Below are positions 41,594 to 50,465 of a stretch of DNA of 64,000 nucleotides, in pieces. Within the stretch, counting starts at the first letter, position 1, and each line of letters begins with the position of its first letter. Source of the stretch: JACKCP01 sp034007295 (lineage in GTDB: Bacteria; Desulfobacterota; Desulfobacteria; Desulfobacterales; JACKCP01); NCBI GenBank assembly GCA_034007295.1, contig JAVERC010000001.1:183867-247866 (forward strand), given 5' to 3'. Position numbers and translations under genes: made by a program. The notes beneath the pieces are model-generated. The model was not told the DNA's origin, did no database searches, and worked only from the letters and a program-made list of their open reading frames with translations.

Positions 41594-44257
41594 ATGACTG
41601 ACAACAGTATGGATAAATCGTATGAACACAACAAGGTTGAGCAGAAGTGGTATGATTTCTGGGAGAAAAACGGATATTTCAGGGCAGAAGAAGAAAGTGA
41701 CAAGCCCCCTTTTTCAATAGTTATACCTCCGCCCAACGTAACAGGTGTTCTTCACATGGGACATGCATTAAACATTACTTTGCAGGATATTTTATGCAGA
41801 TATAAAAAACTCAACGGCTTTAATGTTTTGTGGATGCCTGGAACTGATCATGCAGGAATTGCAACCCAGAATGTTGTTGAAAAAAAGCTTAAGGAAGAAG
41901 GACTTTCAAGACATGATCTTGGACGTGAAAAGTTTATTGAAAGAGTCTGGGAATGGAGAGGACAATACGGCAGTGCAATAATAAATCAGCTCAAAAGACT
42001 TGGTGCCTCATGCGACTGGGAACGTGAAAGATTTACCATGGATGAGGGACTTTCAACAGCTGTAAAAAAAGTGTTTGAAGACCTTTATAACGACGGGCTG
42101 ATCTACAAGGGCGACTATATAATAAACTGGTGTCCAAGATGCAAAACAGCACTTGCTGATCTTGAAGTTGAACACGAAGAAAAAGACGGAGCTCTTTATC
42201 ATATAAGATATCCATTTGAAAATGGAGAGGGTGAACTTATAATTGCAACAACAAGACCTGAAACAATGTTTGGAGATACAGCTGTTGCAATAAATCCTGA
42301 AGATGAAAGATACTTTAATCTTCCTTGTGATCATGTTCTCTTGCCACTTACAGACAGAAAAATTCCAATTATTAAAGACTCATATGTTGATACCAAATTT
42401 GGTACAGGTGCACTAAAAGTAACCCCTGCCCACGATCCAAATGACTTTGAAATTGGTGTAAGGCATAATTTAGTCCATATTAAGGCTCTTGATGATGACG
42501 CAGTTATGACTGAAGCAGCTGGAGAATTTAAAGGCCTTGACAGATTTGAATGCAGAAAGCAGGCTGTAAAAAAACTCAAGGAACTTGGTTATCTTGTAAA
42601 AACCGAAAATATTAAGCACAGTGTTGGACAATGCTATAGATGTGATACTGTAGTTGAGCCAAACCTGTCCAAACAGTGGTTTGTAAAGACTAAGCCTTTG
42701 GCTGAAAAAGCCATTGAAGCCGTAAAAAACGGTGATACAAAAATTTTACCTGAGCAATGGGAAAAAACCTATTATAACTGGCTTGAAAATATCAGGGACT
42801 GGTGTATTTCAAGACAGATCTGGTGGGGGCATCAAATTCCGGCCTGGACATGTGATGACTGCCAAAAGCTTATAGTTTCCTCAAAAGAACCAAAAGTATG
42901 TGATTCCTGCGGAAGTTCAAAACTAACAAGAGATCCGGATGTTCTTGATACCTGGTTCAGTTCTGCTCTCTGGCCTTTTTCTACAATGGGATGGCCTGAA
43001 GATACAAAGCTTTTAAATACATTTTATCCAACATCTGTTCTTGTAACAGGCTTTGATATTTTATTCTTCTGGATTGCTCGAATGATGATGATGGGGCTTT
43101 ATTTTAAAAAGGAAGTTCCGTTTAAGGATGTTTATGTTCATGCTCTTGTAAGGGATGAAGAAGGAAACAAAATGAGCAAGTCAAAGGGAAATGTAATTGA
43201 TCCCCTTGTTGTAATTGATGAATACGGAACAGACGCATTTAGATTTACCCTTGCAATTTATGCTGCAATGGGAAGGGATGTAAAAATGTCTGAAAAAAGG
43301 GTTGAAGGCTACAGACATTTTATAAACAAGCTCTGGAATGCTTCAAGATTTTCCCTGATGCATCTTGACAAAGAATACAATGACTACAACGAAAAATTAA
43401 TTTCCCTTCCTGATAAGTGGATTCTTTCAAGACTTAATTCAATTATAAGAAAAGTTAAAAATGAAACAGAGGCATATAGATTCAACGAAGTTGGTGCAAC
43501 ACTTTATCAGTTTGTATGGCATGAGCTCTGCGACTGGTATCTTGAAGCAGTAAAGCCTATACTTTTCGGAAAACAGGGTGAAGATAAAATGAACGCAACC
43601 AAAGGTGTTCTCCAAAGGGTAATGAAAGATGCCTTAAGCCTTCTTCATCCTGTGATACCATTTGTAACAGAAGAAATCTGGAACAAGATTCCTGGAACCA
43701 AAGGCTCAATCATGGATGCGGGATATCCTGGAGAAAGGGAAGATAAAAAACTTCTATACAGTCCTGAATCCGAAGTTCAGATGGAATACATAATGAATGT
43801 TGTTTCAGCTATAAGAAACATTAGAGGTGAGATGAATATTCAGCCAGGACAGCTTTTAAAGGCACATATTCAGACAATAAACTTTATGCACACTGAAATA
43901 GCAGAAAATGAGACTGAAATGATAAAAAGCCTTGCAAGGCTTTCTGAACTTGTAATTGAAAAGCCGGGCCAAAGACCAAAATCTGCAGCAGCAGCAATTG
44001 TTGATACCGACACAACTATTTTTGTTCCGCTTGAAGGTGTTATTGATGTAGATAAGGAAATTTCAAGAATAGAAAAGGAAATAGCAAAGGTTGATAAAGA
44101 GCTTATAATGCTTGGTAAAAAACTTTCCAATGATAATTTCCTTGATAAGGCACCTGAAAATGTTGTTAGGAAAACAAAAAACCAGCATGATGAATTTTCA
44201 AAAAAACTTGATGATTTAAATGTTCATCTTGAAAAGGTCAGGGAGATGCTTGGCTGA
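41594..44257 (+). CDS. valS: Valyl-tRNA synthetase
   Basis: This 887-residue class Ia synthetase has the HIGH motif as PPPNVTGVLHMGHALN near the N-terminus and the editing domain with TTRPETMFGDTAVAINPED and GTGALKVTPAHDPNDFE. KMSKS occurs in NKMSKSKGNVIDPL, and the C-terminal coiled coil includes DVDKEISRIEKEIAKVDKEL. It charges tRNA-Val. The start at ATG 41594 follows TTGGAG at suitable spacing; an upstream TTG at 41582 is less likely. Its TGA stop overlaps the nadC ATG. Confidence 0.97.
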   Translation: MTDNSMDKSYEHNKVEQKWYDFWEKNGYFRAEEESDKPPFSIVIPPPNVTGVLHMGHALNITLQDILCRYKKLNGFNVLWMPGTDHAGIATQNVVEKKLKEEGLSRHDLGREKFIERVWEWRGQYGSAIINQLKRLGASCDWERERFTMDEGLSTAVKKVFEDLYNDGLIYKGDYIINWCPRCKTALADLEVEHEEKDGALYHIRYPFENGEGELIIATTRPETMFGDTAVAINPEDERYFNLPCDHVLLPLTDRKIPIIKDSYVDTKFGTGALKVTPAHDPNDFEIGVRHNLVHIKALDDDAVMTEAAGEFKGLDRFECRKQAVKKLKELGYLVKTENIKHSVGQCYRCDTVVEPNLSKQWFVKTKPLAEKAIEAVKNGDTKILPEQWEKTYYNWLENIRDWCISRQIWWGHQIPAWTCDDCQKLIVSSKEPKVCDSCGSSKLTRDPDVLDTWFSSALWPFSTMGWPEDTKLLNTFYPTSVLVTGFDILFFWIARMMMMGLYFKKEVPFKDVYVHALVRDEEGNKMSKSKGNVIDPLVVIDEYGTDAFRFTLAIYAAMGRDVKMSEKRVEGYRHFINKLWNASRFSLMHLDKEYNDYNEKLISLPDKWILSRLNSIIRKVKNETEAYRFNEVGATLYQFVWHELCDWYLEAVKPILFGKQGEDKMNATKGVLQRVMKDALSLLHPVIPFVTEEIWNKIPGTKGSIMDAGYPGEREDKKLLYSPESEVQMEYIMNVVSAIRNIRGEMNIQPGQLLKAHIQTINFMHTEIAENETEMIKSLARLSELVIEKPGQRPKSAAAAIVDTDTTIFVPLEGVIDVDKEISRIEKEIAKVDKELIMLGKKLSNDNFLDKAPENVVRKTKNQHDEFSKKLDDLNVHLEKVREMLG

Positions 44258-45105
44258 TGAAAACTTTTGATTTTACTCTGGCAGATAAACTTATAGATCT
44301 TGCACTTCTTGAAGATATAGGTTCAGGTGATATTACAACCCAGTGTGTTATAGATAACGAAAAAAAGGGGAGGGCAGTAATAAAAGCCAAGGAGCCTTTT
44401 GTTTTGTGCGGAACAGATATTGCTGAAAGGGTTTTTTTAAGGGTTGACCCTGAAATTTCCATTGTAAAATCATTTAAAGATGGTTCAAAATTAAATAAAG
44501 GAGATGTCATACTAAAAGCTTTTGGCAGTATGGCATCTCTTTTAAAAGCTGAAAGAACTGCCCTTAATTTTCTTCAGAGATTAAGCGGAATTTCTACAAA
44601 TACAAGTAATTATGTTGAGAAACTCAAAAATTATCCTGATGTTAGACTCTGCGATACAAGAAAAACAACTCCAGGGTTAAGAGTGTTTGAAAAATATGCT
44701 GTTTTTACCGGAGGGGCTTCAAATCACAGAACAGGCCTTTATGACGGAGTTTTAATCAAGGATAATCACATAGAGGCTGCCGGAAGTATTTCAAAGGCAG
44801 TTTTATCGGTAAGAAAAAAGGTTTCCCATCTTGTAAAAATAGAGGTTGAAGTTGAAAATCTAAATGAAGTAAAAGAAGCCCTTGAAGTGGGGGCAGATGT
44901 AATAATGCTTGATAATATGAATAATGAACAGATACGTGAGTCATGTCAGATAATAAACAAAAAAGCACTTGTTGAAGTGTCTGGAAATGTTACTTTAGAA
45001 AGACTTGAAGGGCTCGCTTTAGCCGGTGCAGATATTATTTCCTGCGGTGCTTTGATTCACCAGGCTGTATCTGTTGATTTAAGCATGTCTCTTGAAAATG
45101 TTTGA
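44257..45105 (+). CDS. nadC: Nicotinate-nucleotide pyrophosphorylase (carboxylating)
   Basis: This 282-residue enzyme has the quinolinate phosphoribosyltransferase signatures LLEDIGSGDITTQCV, the PRPP/quinolinate-binding LCDTRKTTPGLRVFEKYAV, GVLIKDNHIEAAGSI and VEVENLNEVKEALEVGADVI. It makes NaMN from quinolinate in de novo NAD synthesis. It overlaps the valS stop by one base, so it is probably translationally coupled. Confidence 0.96.
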   Translation: MKTFDFTLADKLIDLALLEDIGSGDITTQCVIDNEKKGRAVIKAKEPFVLCGTDIAERVFLRVDPEISIVKSFKDGSKLNKGDVILKAFGSMASLLKAERTALNFLQRLSGISTNTSNYVEKLKNYPDVRLCDTRKTTPGLRVFEKYAVFTGGASNHRTGLYDGVLIKDNHIEAAGSISKAVLSVRKKVSHLVKIEVEVENLNEVKEALEVGADVIMLDNMNNEQIRESCQIINKKALVEVSGNVTLERLEGLALAGADIISCGALIHQAVSVDLSMSLENV

Positions 45106-45166
45106 CCTGATTGAGCCTTTATATTTTAAGGTAAGATAATGCCAATTTAAAAAACCGGAAAAGCAA

Positions 45167-46156
45167 TTGATACCTGTAAGAGACTCCAATCCTTCTTCAA
45201 CAACTCCTGTTGTCAATTATTTTTTAATTGCAGCCAATGTGTTTATTTTTTTTATAGAAATTACCCATCCACAGGGAATGGATACATTTATATATCATTA
45301 CGGTCTTGTTCCAGCAAGATATACAAATCCGGCGATTTCAGCATATTTTGGTTTTTTTGATCAGGCACTTTGCTTTTTATCCTTTATGTTTCTTCATGGA
45401 GGATGGCTTCATCTCATTGGAAACATGTGGACGCTTTTTATATTTGGGGACAATATTGAAGACAGGCTTGGCCCTTTTAAATATTTGTTTTTTTATCTTT
45501 TATGCGGTCTTGTTTCTGGGCTTACCCATTTTATGTTCAATATCCATGACAATATTCCTGTTGTAGGAGCAAGCGGAGCAATTGCAGGAGTTATGGGTGC
45601 TTATTTTGTTCTTTTTCCTGGTGCAAGGATTTTAACAGTAATTCCAATAATAATTATTCCCTGGTTTATAGAAATTCCGGCCTTTATTTTTCTTGGTATA
45701 TGGTTTTTAATCCAGCTTTTAAATGCTGCCGGAGCATCTGCAACTGGAATTGCCTGGTGGGCACATGTCAGCGGATTTGCTGCAGGTGCAATGCTTTTGG
45801 GATTTTTTACAAGGCTTCCTTCTTCAAAATTTTCTGAAAGGATAAAAGGCAGTCTTGAAAGAAAAAAATCCCCTGAAATAATTACTGTAAGAACTTTAAG
45901 AATTCCAGACAGTCTTGATGTAATGGGTAAAGTTGAAATTTCTGCATTTGAGGCAATTTCAGGGTGTACAAAAAAAGTAAATATTCCCTGGGGCTTTTAC
46001 AGCAGACTCTACAAAATAATAATTCCCCCCGGAATAAAGGACAGGCAGAAATTAAGGCTTGAAGGTCTTGGTCTTGCAGATGATTATGGAAACAGGGGAA
46101 ATTTATTTATTGAAGTAAGAATCAGACATACTTCTTTTAACTATCCTGATAAATAG
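45167..46156 (+). CDS. Rhomboid intramembrane serine protease fused to a DnaJ C-terminal-like domain
   Basis: This is a 329-residue protein. Residues about 15-225 form a rhomboid core with six or more helices, catalytic Ser 136 in GASGAIAGVMG and His 200 in HVSGFAAGAMLL. The last 85 residues (DVMGKVEISAFEAISGCTKK, IIIPPGIKDRQKLRLEGLG, RGNLFIEVRI) look like a DnaJ C-terminal substrate-binding domain, without J domain or zinc fingers. That suggests a cytoplasmic chaperone-like module attached to the protease. The start is TTG with CCGGAA upstream. The stop adjoins a family-1 repeat fragment. Confidence 0.85.
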   Translation: MIPVRDSNPSSTTPVVNYFLIAANVFIFFIEITHPQGMDTFIYHYGLVPARYTNPAISAYFGFFDQALCFLSFMFLHGGWLHLIGNMWTLFIFGDNIEDRLGPFKYLFFYLLCGLVSGLTHFMFNIHDNIPVVGASGAIAGVMGAYFVLFPGARILTVIPIIIIPWFIEIPAFIFLGIWFLIQLLNAAGASATGIAWWAHVSGFAAGAMLLGFFTRLPSSKFSERIKGSLERKKSPEIITVRTLRIPDSLDVMGKVEISAFEAISGCTKKVNIPWGFYSRLYKIIIPPGIKDRQKLRLEGLGLADDYGNRGNLFIEVRIRHTSFNYPDK

Positions 46157-46190
46157 TTACCGAACAAAAACAGCCTTTTTTGTCCATTAA
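46154..46190 (+). repeat. Family-1 repeat, left-end fragment
   Basis: TAGTTACCGAACAAAAACAG followed by CCTTTTTTGTCCATTA matches the first 36 bp of the intact repeat. It begins at the rhomboid stop codon and ends at the stop of the converging DUF2156 gene. The ACAAAAA/TTTTTTGT palindrome plus T-run might act as a terminator here. Confidence 0.6.
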
Positions 46191-47102
46191 TTATTTGGGA
46201 TAGAGATTAAAGGATTTAAGAATTTTTTCAGGATAATATGATTTTTTGACTTTTCTTAATCCTTCTTCATTCATGTCACTTTCCTTGTTTATAAATTTGA
46301 TATTTTCGCTGAAAAGTCTTTTGGCACATTCCATGTCAAAAAACTGATAAAGCCCTTTAATTTCAAATTCAGCTTTTTGAAAGTGAAGTCCTCCTGTGTC
46401 ATGGGTAATCTGTGAAGAAAGTGCACATCCCTTGATTTCATTGTCGATTCTGATTACAAGGGTTTTGTATCCAAGAAAATTATGATTCTCAACAGCATTT
46501 TTTACAGCTCTTTTTTCACAGGCAATATCAGAGTCAGGGTCTTTATCACAATTTTTTTTTCTGCACCATTCTTCAATAAATTCTAAAACATGCTTTTGAC
46601 TTTCATTGTTAATTTCTTCAAATGAAAACCGGTTTTCATATGTTTTTAAAAACTGATTTACAAGGTTTCTTTTTTTTGAATATTTTCTTCCTTTAAGTTC
46701 ACTTAAATTTTCTTTTAAATAAATATAATCAGAATCACCTTCTGCTTCTTCAATTGTGAAATATTTTTCTATTTCATCATAACCAAAAATATCAAGATAT
46801 TCCTCAGATACATATTTAAAGTATGGAAATTCAGTTCCTTTAATAAATGAATTAAGGTTTTTGGGAGTTATTTTATTAAAATCATCTGTAATTGGAATGA
46901 TAAGATGGTTTTTTGCATTTTCTTTTGTAAGATAAGCTCCAATGTATAAAGTTTCATTTTCAAACTTGTAAACAGGAAAGTAAAATTTTGCTCTCCATAC
47001 AAGAATAGTAAGAGGAGAATATACACATAAACTGAACTTATTATTTTTAAATTTGTCAAAAATTTTTTCTTTGTCTTGTATTTCAAGAAGTTTAAAACTC
47101 AT
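46191..47102 (-). CDS. DUF2156 (phosphatidylglycerol lysyltransferase C-domain-like) protein
   Basis: This 303-residue protein matches the GNAT-related DUF2156 fold found in the catalytic part of MprF-type aminoacyl-phospholipid synthases: CVYSPLTILVWRAKFYFPV, RKYSKKRNLVNQFLKTYENR and GGLHFQKAEFEIKGLYQFFD. There is no membrane domain, so it is a stand-alone cytosolic version. Its acyl donor and acceptor are unknown. It starts three bases after the adjacent GNAT gene stops, in an operon with a diguanylate cyclase. Confidence 0.82.
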   Translation of the reverse strand: MSFKLLEIQDKEKIFDKFKNNKFSLCVYSPLTILVWRAKFYFPVYKFENETLYIGAYLTKENAKNHLIIPITDDFNKITPKNLNSFIKGTEFPYFKYVSEEYLDIFGYDEIEKYFTIEEAEGDSDYIYLKENLSELKGRKYSKKRNLVNQFLKTYENRFSFEEINNESQKHVLEFIEEWCRKKNCDKDPDSDIACEKRAVKNAVENHNFLGYKTLVIRIDNEIKGCALSSQITHDTGGLHFQKAEFEIKGLYQFFDMECAKRLFSENIKFINKESDMNEEGLRKVKKSYYPEKILKSFNLYPK

Positions 47103-47105
47103 AAT

Positions 47106-47519
47106 TTAAATTTTGTATTTCATAGGAAAGGCATTTTCCATTTCATAAAACCCGTTTTTTTCATAAAATATTTTTGAGTTTTTTTCTGAAATAAGACCAA
47201 TCCAGAAAATTTTATCCTTTTTTAACTGGTTTAATATTTTTGTTAACAGAGCAGAGCCTATTTTTTGATTTCTAAATTCTTTTTTTACTGTGAAATCCTG
47301 AATATAGGCATCACTTGTTTTGTCACTTATAGCCCTTGCCATTGCAATAATTTTTTTATCTGCAAAACATACTGCAAATATATGGCTTCCTTTTATTATT
47401 TCAAGTACTTTTTGGGTTAAAGGCTCGTCTTCCCACCAGCCTTCTTCAATGTAAAGATTTAAAATATCGGTTAAATTTTCAAGGGTAGGTTTTTTTAAAA
47501 ATTTAATTTCAAATTCCAT
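47106..47519 (-). CDS. GNAT-family N-acetyltransferase
   Basis: This 137-residue single-domain acetyltransferase has the acetyl-CoA binding motif A in YIQDFTVKKEFRNQKIGSAL (Q/RxxGxG/A type), preceded by FAVCFADKKIIAMARAISD and followed by FYEKNGFYEME. The substrate cannot be read from sequence. It is three bases from each neighbouring gene, consistent with one transcript GGDEF-GNAT-DUF2156. Confidence 0.87.
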   Translation of the reverse strand: MEFEIKFLKKPTLENLTDILNLYIEEGWWEDEPLTQKVLEIIKGSHIFAVCFADKKIIAMARAISDKTSDAYIQDFTVKKEFRNQKIGSALLTKILNQLKKDKIFWIGLISEKNSKIFYEKNGFYEMENAFPMKYKI

Positions 47520-47522
47520 TTA

Positions 47523-48437
47523 TTAATAATCTTTTAAAATAACGGTTATTTTGTTTCTTCCGTTTTCCTTTGATGAATATAGAGCCTTATCAGCCCTGTT
47601 TACAAATGAATGTGGCGATTCTGGAGGACAGTATTCTGTAATTCCAAGACTTGCAGTTACTTTTACATCTTTTTCCAGGTGATGGACAAATGTTTCTTCA
47701 AAAAGTTTTTCCTTAATTCTTTCTCCTACAACTTCAGCCTCTGCAGCCTTTGTTTCAGGAAGAAGTACAGTAAATTCCTCACCGCCGTATCTATATGCAG
47801 TATCCATTGTTCTAAGGGATGAAGTAATTATTTCCCCAACTTTCATAAGAACCTTGTCGCCTTCAAGGTGGCCGTAGGAATCATTAAAATCTTTAAAGTG
47901 GTCAATATCAAGCATTATCATTGAAAGAGGGTGTTTGTATCTGTTGAACCTGTCAACTTCCTTGTCTAGCTGATCATAAAATTTTCTTGAATTGTAAAGT
48001 TTGGTAAGTCCGTCTGTTATAGCAAGTTTTTTTAGTTTTTCCATCATTTCATTTCTTTCAAGGGTAAGCTTTCTTTCACGTAAAACTCTTTTAACCCTTA
48101 AAAGAAGTTCTTCAAATCTTACAGGCTTGAAAACTATATCGCTTGCCCCTTTTTTTATGGCTTCCTCATAGGAATAGTCTTCTGTGTAGCCTGTGATTAC
48201 AATTACATCAGTATCATAAAGGGATTTTATTCTGTCTGTGAGTTCAAGCCCGTTCATGCCCGGCATCATTATATCTGTTATCACAAGATCAGTTGACGGG
48301 TTATTTTTAAGAAAATCAAGCGTTTCATAAGCATTTGCAGCTGTTGAAGTATTGAAATGCGAGAGCGTGAAAAATTCCTTCATGGCTTCTCTTATGGCCA
48401 AGTCGTCGTCTACTATGAGGAGGTTGCTGTTTTCCAT
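47523..48437 (-). CDS. Response regulator diguanylate cyclase (REC-GGDEF)
   Basis: This 304-residue protein has a receiver domain (residues 1-120) with acidic residues in LIVDDD, phosphoacceptor Asp 55 and FKPVRFEELL. A linker helix leads to a GGDEF domain (about 135-300) with YRYGGEEF (GGEEF 218-222) and an inhibitory-site RxxD at 209-212 exactly five residues before it. It should make c-di-GMP under phosphorylation control and be product-inhibited. A PilZ protein with intact binding motifs lies elsewhere in the window. It is first gene of its operon. Confidence 0.93.
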   Translation of the reverse strand: MENSNLLIVDDDLAIREAMKEFFTLSHFNTSTAANAYETLDFLKNNPSTDLVITDIMMPGMNGLELTDRIKSLYDTDVIVITGYTEDYSYEEAIKKGASDIVFKPVRFEELLLRVKRVLRERKLTLERNEMMEKLKKLAITDGLTKLYNSRKFYDQLDKEVDRFNRYKHPLSMIMLDIDHFKDFNDSYGHLEGDKVLMKVGEIITSSLRTMDTAYRYGGEEFTVLLPETKAAEAEVVGERIKEKLFEETFVHHLEKDVKVTASLGITEYCPPESPHSFVNRADKALYSSKENGRNKITVILKDY

Positions 48438-48581
48438 AATTATTTTCTTTATAGAATGTTAAAATCTGTATAAATTGACATGTTGGACTAAGACTGATAC
48501 TAACGTATGTTTCTATATATCATAAAATGGATATAAGATTAATTTTTTTGTGTCAATATCAGATTTTAATAACGACTCTTT

Positions 48582-50405
48582 ATGGAGCCCAAATTGAGTA
48601 AATACATTGATAAAATCAGAAATTTCAGCGTGATTGCACATATTGATCACGGAAAATCAACCCTTTCAGACAGAATTATTCAGCATACAGGGATTATATC
48701 TGACAGAGATTTTAAAGATCAGCTTCTAGACAATATGGAGCTTGAAAGAGAAAGGGGAATTACAATAAAAAGTCAGACTGTATGTCTGCCGTACAAGTCA
48801 AAAAGCGGAGAGGATTATATTTTAAATTTAATTGATACTCCGGGCCATGTTGACTTTTCCTATGAGGTTTCAAGAGCTCTTACTTCATGCGAGGGAGTTC
48901 TTCTTCTTGTTGATGCAAGCCAGGGAGTTGAAGCACAGACTCTAGCTAACTTATATCTTGCAATGGAACATGACCTCGAAATTATACCTGTAATAAATAA
49001 AATTGATCTTCCATCTGCAAATATTGAAATGGTAAAAGAGCAGATAGATGAAGACCTAGGGCTTGATTCTGACAGTGCAATTCTTGCAAGTGCAAAGGAA
49101 GGCATTGGAATAGAAGATGTTTTAGAGGCAGTTGTTGAAAAAATTCCACATCCCGTGGGAAGCAAAGATGAGCCCTTGAAAGCCCTTGTTTTTGACTCAC
49201 ATTATGATTCCTACAGAGGAGTTATTGTTCATATAAGAGTAATAGACGGGGTTTTAAAAAAAGGCGATACAATCAAGTTTATGGCAACAGGCTCAAGTCA
49301 TAAAGTAGAAGAAGCAGGATTTTTCCAGATTGTAATGAATCCTCAAAAAGAACTTCAGGCAGGCGATGTTGGATATATTACAGCAGGCATAAAAAATATT
49401 TCAGATGTTCAAACAGGCGATACTGTTACATTAAAGGACAATCCTTGCAAAAAGGCAATTTCAGGATTTAAGGAAGCAAAGCCAATGGTTTTTTCCTCGC
49501 TTTATCCTGTTTCAACAGATGATCTTGAAGATCTTACTGAAGCTCTTGAAAAATTAAAATTAAATGATGCCTCTCTTATTTATGAAAAAGATAATTCAGC
49601 AGCACTTGGGTTTGGTTTCAGGTGCGGTTTTCTTGGGCTTCTTCATCTTGAAATAGTTCAGGAAAGACTTGAAAGAGAATTTGATGTATCACTTATTATT
49701 ACTGCACCATCAGTTCAGTACAGGGTTAAAACAGATGACAATTTGGAAGAAATAATAATTGATAACCCTGCTCATTATCCTGATCCAGGATGCATTCAGT
49801 ATGTTATGGAGCCATATATAAAAGGGAGCATTATTGTTCCAGATACCTATATCGGTGCTGTTATGAAACTTTGTATGGAAAAAAGAGCAAAGGAAGTAAA
49901 CCACTCATACCTTGATACAAAAAGGGTTGAATTTACAGTTATTTTACCTCTTGCTGAAATTATTTATGATTTTTATGACAAGCTTAAAACAATAACCCAG
50001 GGTTATGGCTCTTTTGATTATGATGTTTACGGCTACGACAAAACAGACCTTGTAAAACTTGATTTCCTTGTTAACGGAGAAAGGGTAGATGCTCTGTCCC
50101 AGCTTGTTCACAGGTCAAACGCCGAAGCAAGGGGAAGAAATGCCGTAAAAAGACTTAAGGAAGAAATCCCAAGACAGATGTTTAAAATTCCTATCCAGGC
50201 TGCAATTGGAGGAAATGTTATTGCAAGGGAAACAATTTCTGCCTTTAGAAAAGACGTTACTGCCAAATGCTACGGCGGTGATATTTCAAGAAAAAGAAAG
50301 CTTCTTGAAAAACAGAAAAAAGGTAAAAAAAGAATGAAAATGGTCGGTTCTGTTGAAATTCCTCAAAGTGCCTTTCTTTCTGTTCTTAAAACCAAGGATG
50401 ATTAA
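48582..50405 (+). CDS. lepA: Elongation factor 4 (LepA)
   Basis: This 607-residue translational GTPase has P-loop AHIDHGKST, switch regions RERGITIKSQTV and DTPGHVDFSYEV, and NKID. The LepA-specific C-terminal domain includes DYDVYGYDKTDLVKLDFLVN and KCYGGDISRKRKLLEKQKKG. The family affects ribosome back-translocation and assembly, especially under stress. It is monocistronic; the GGDEF operon is divergent. Confidence 0.97.
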   Translation: MEPKLSKYIDKIRNFSVIAHIDHGKSTLSDRIIQHTGIISDRDFKDQLLDNMELERERGITIKSQTVCLPYKSKSGEDYILNLIDTPGHVDFSYEVSRALTSCEGVLLLVDASQGVEAQTLANLYLAMEHDLEIIPVINKIDLPSANIEMVKEQIDEDLGLDSDSAILASAKEGIGIEDVLEAVVEKIPHPVGSKDEPLKALVFDSHYDSYRGVIVHIRVIDGVLKKGDTIKFMATGSSHKVEEAGFFQIVMNPQKELQAGDVGYITAGIKNISDVQTGDTVTLKDNPCKKAISGFKEAKPMVFSSLYPVSTDDLEDLTEALEKLKLNDASLIYEKDNSAALGFGFRCGFLGLLHLEIVQERLEREFDVSLIITAPSVQYRVKTDDNLEEIIIDNPAHYPDPGCIQYVMEPYIKGSIIVPDTYIGAVMKLCMEKRAKEVNHSYLDTKRVEFTVILPLAEIIYDFYDKLKTITQGYGSFDYDVYGYDKTDLVKLDFLVNGERVDALSQLVHRSNAEARGRNAVKRLKEEIPRQMFKIPIQAAIGGNVIARETISAFRKDVTAKCYGGDISRKRKLLEKQKKGKKRMKMVGSVEIPQSAFLSVLKTKDD

Positions 50406-50465
50406 AAAGTGACATAAAATAATAATTTGGGGGTAATTATCATAAATCTGATAGTTTCCCCAAAG

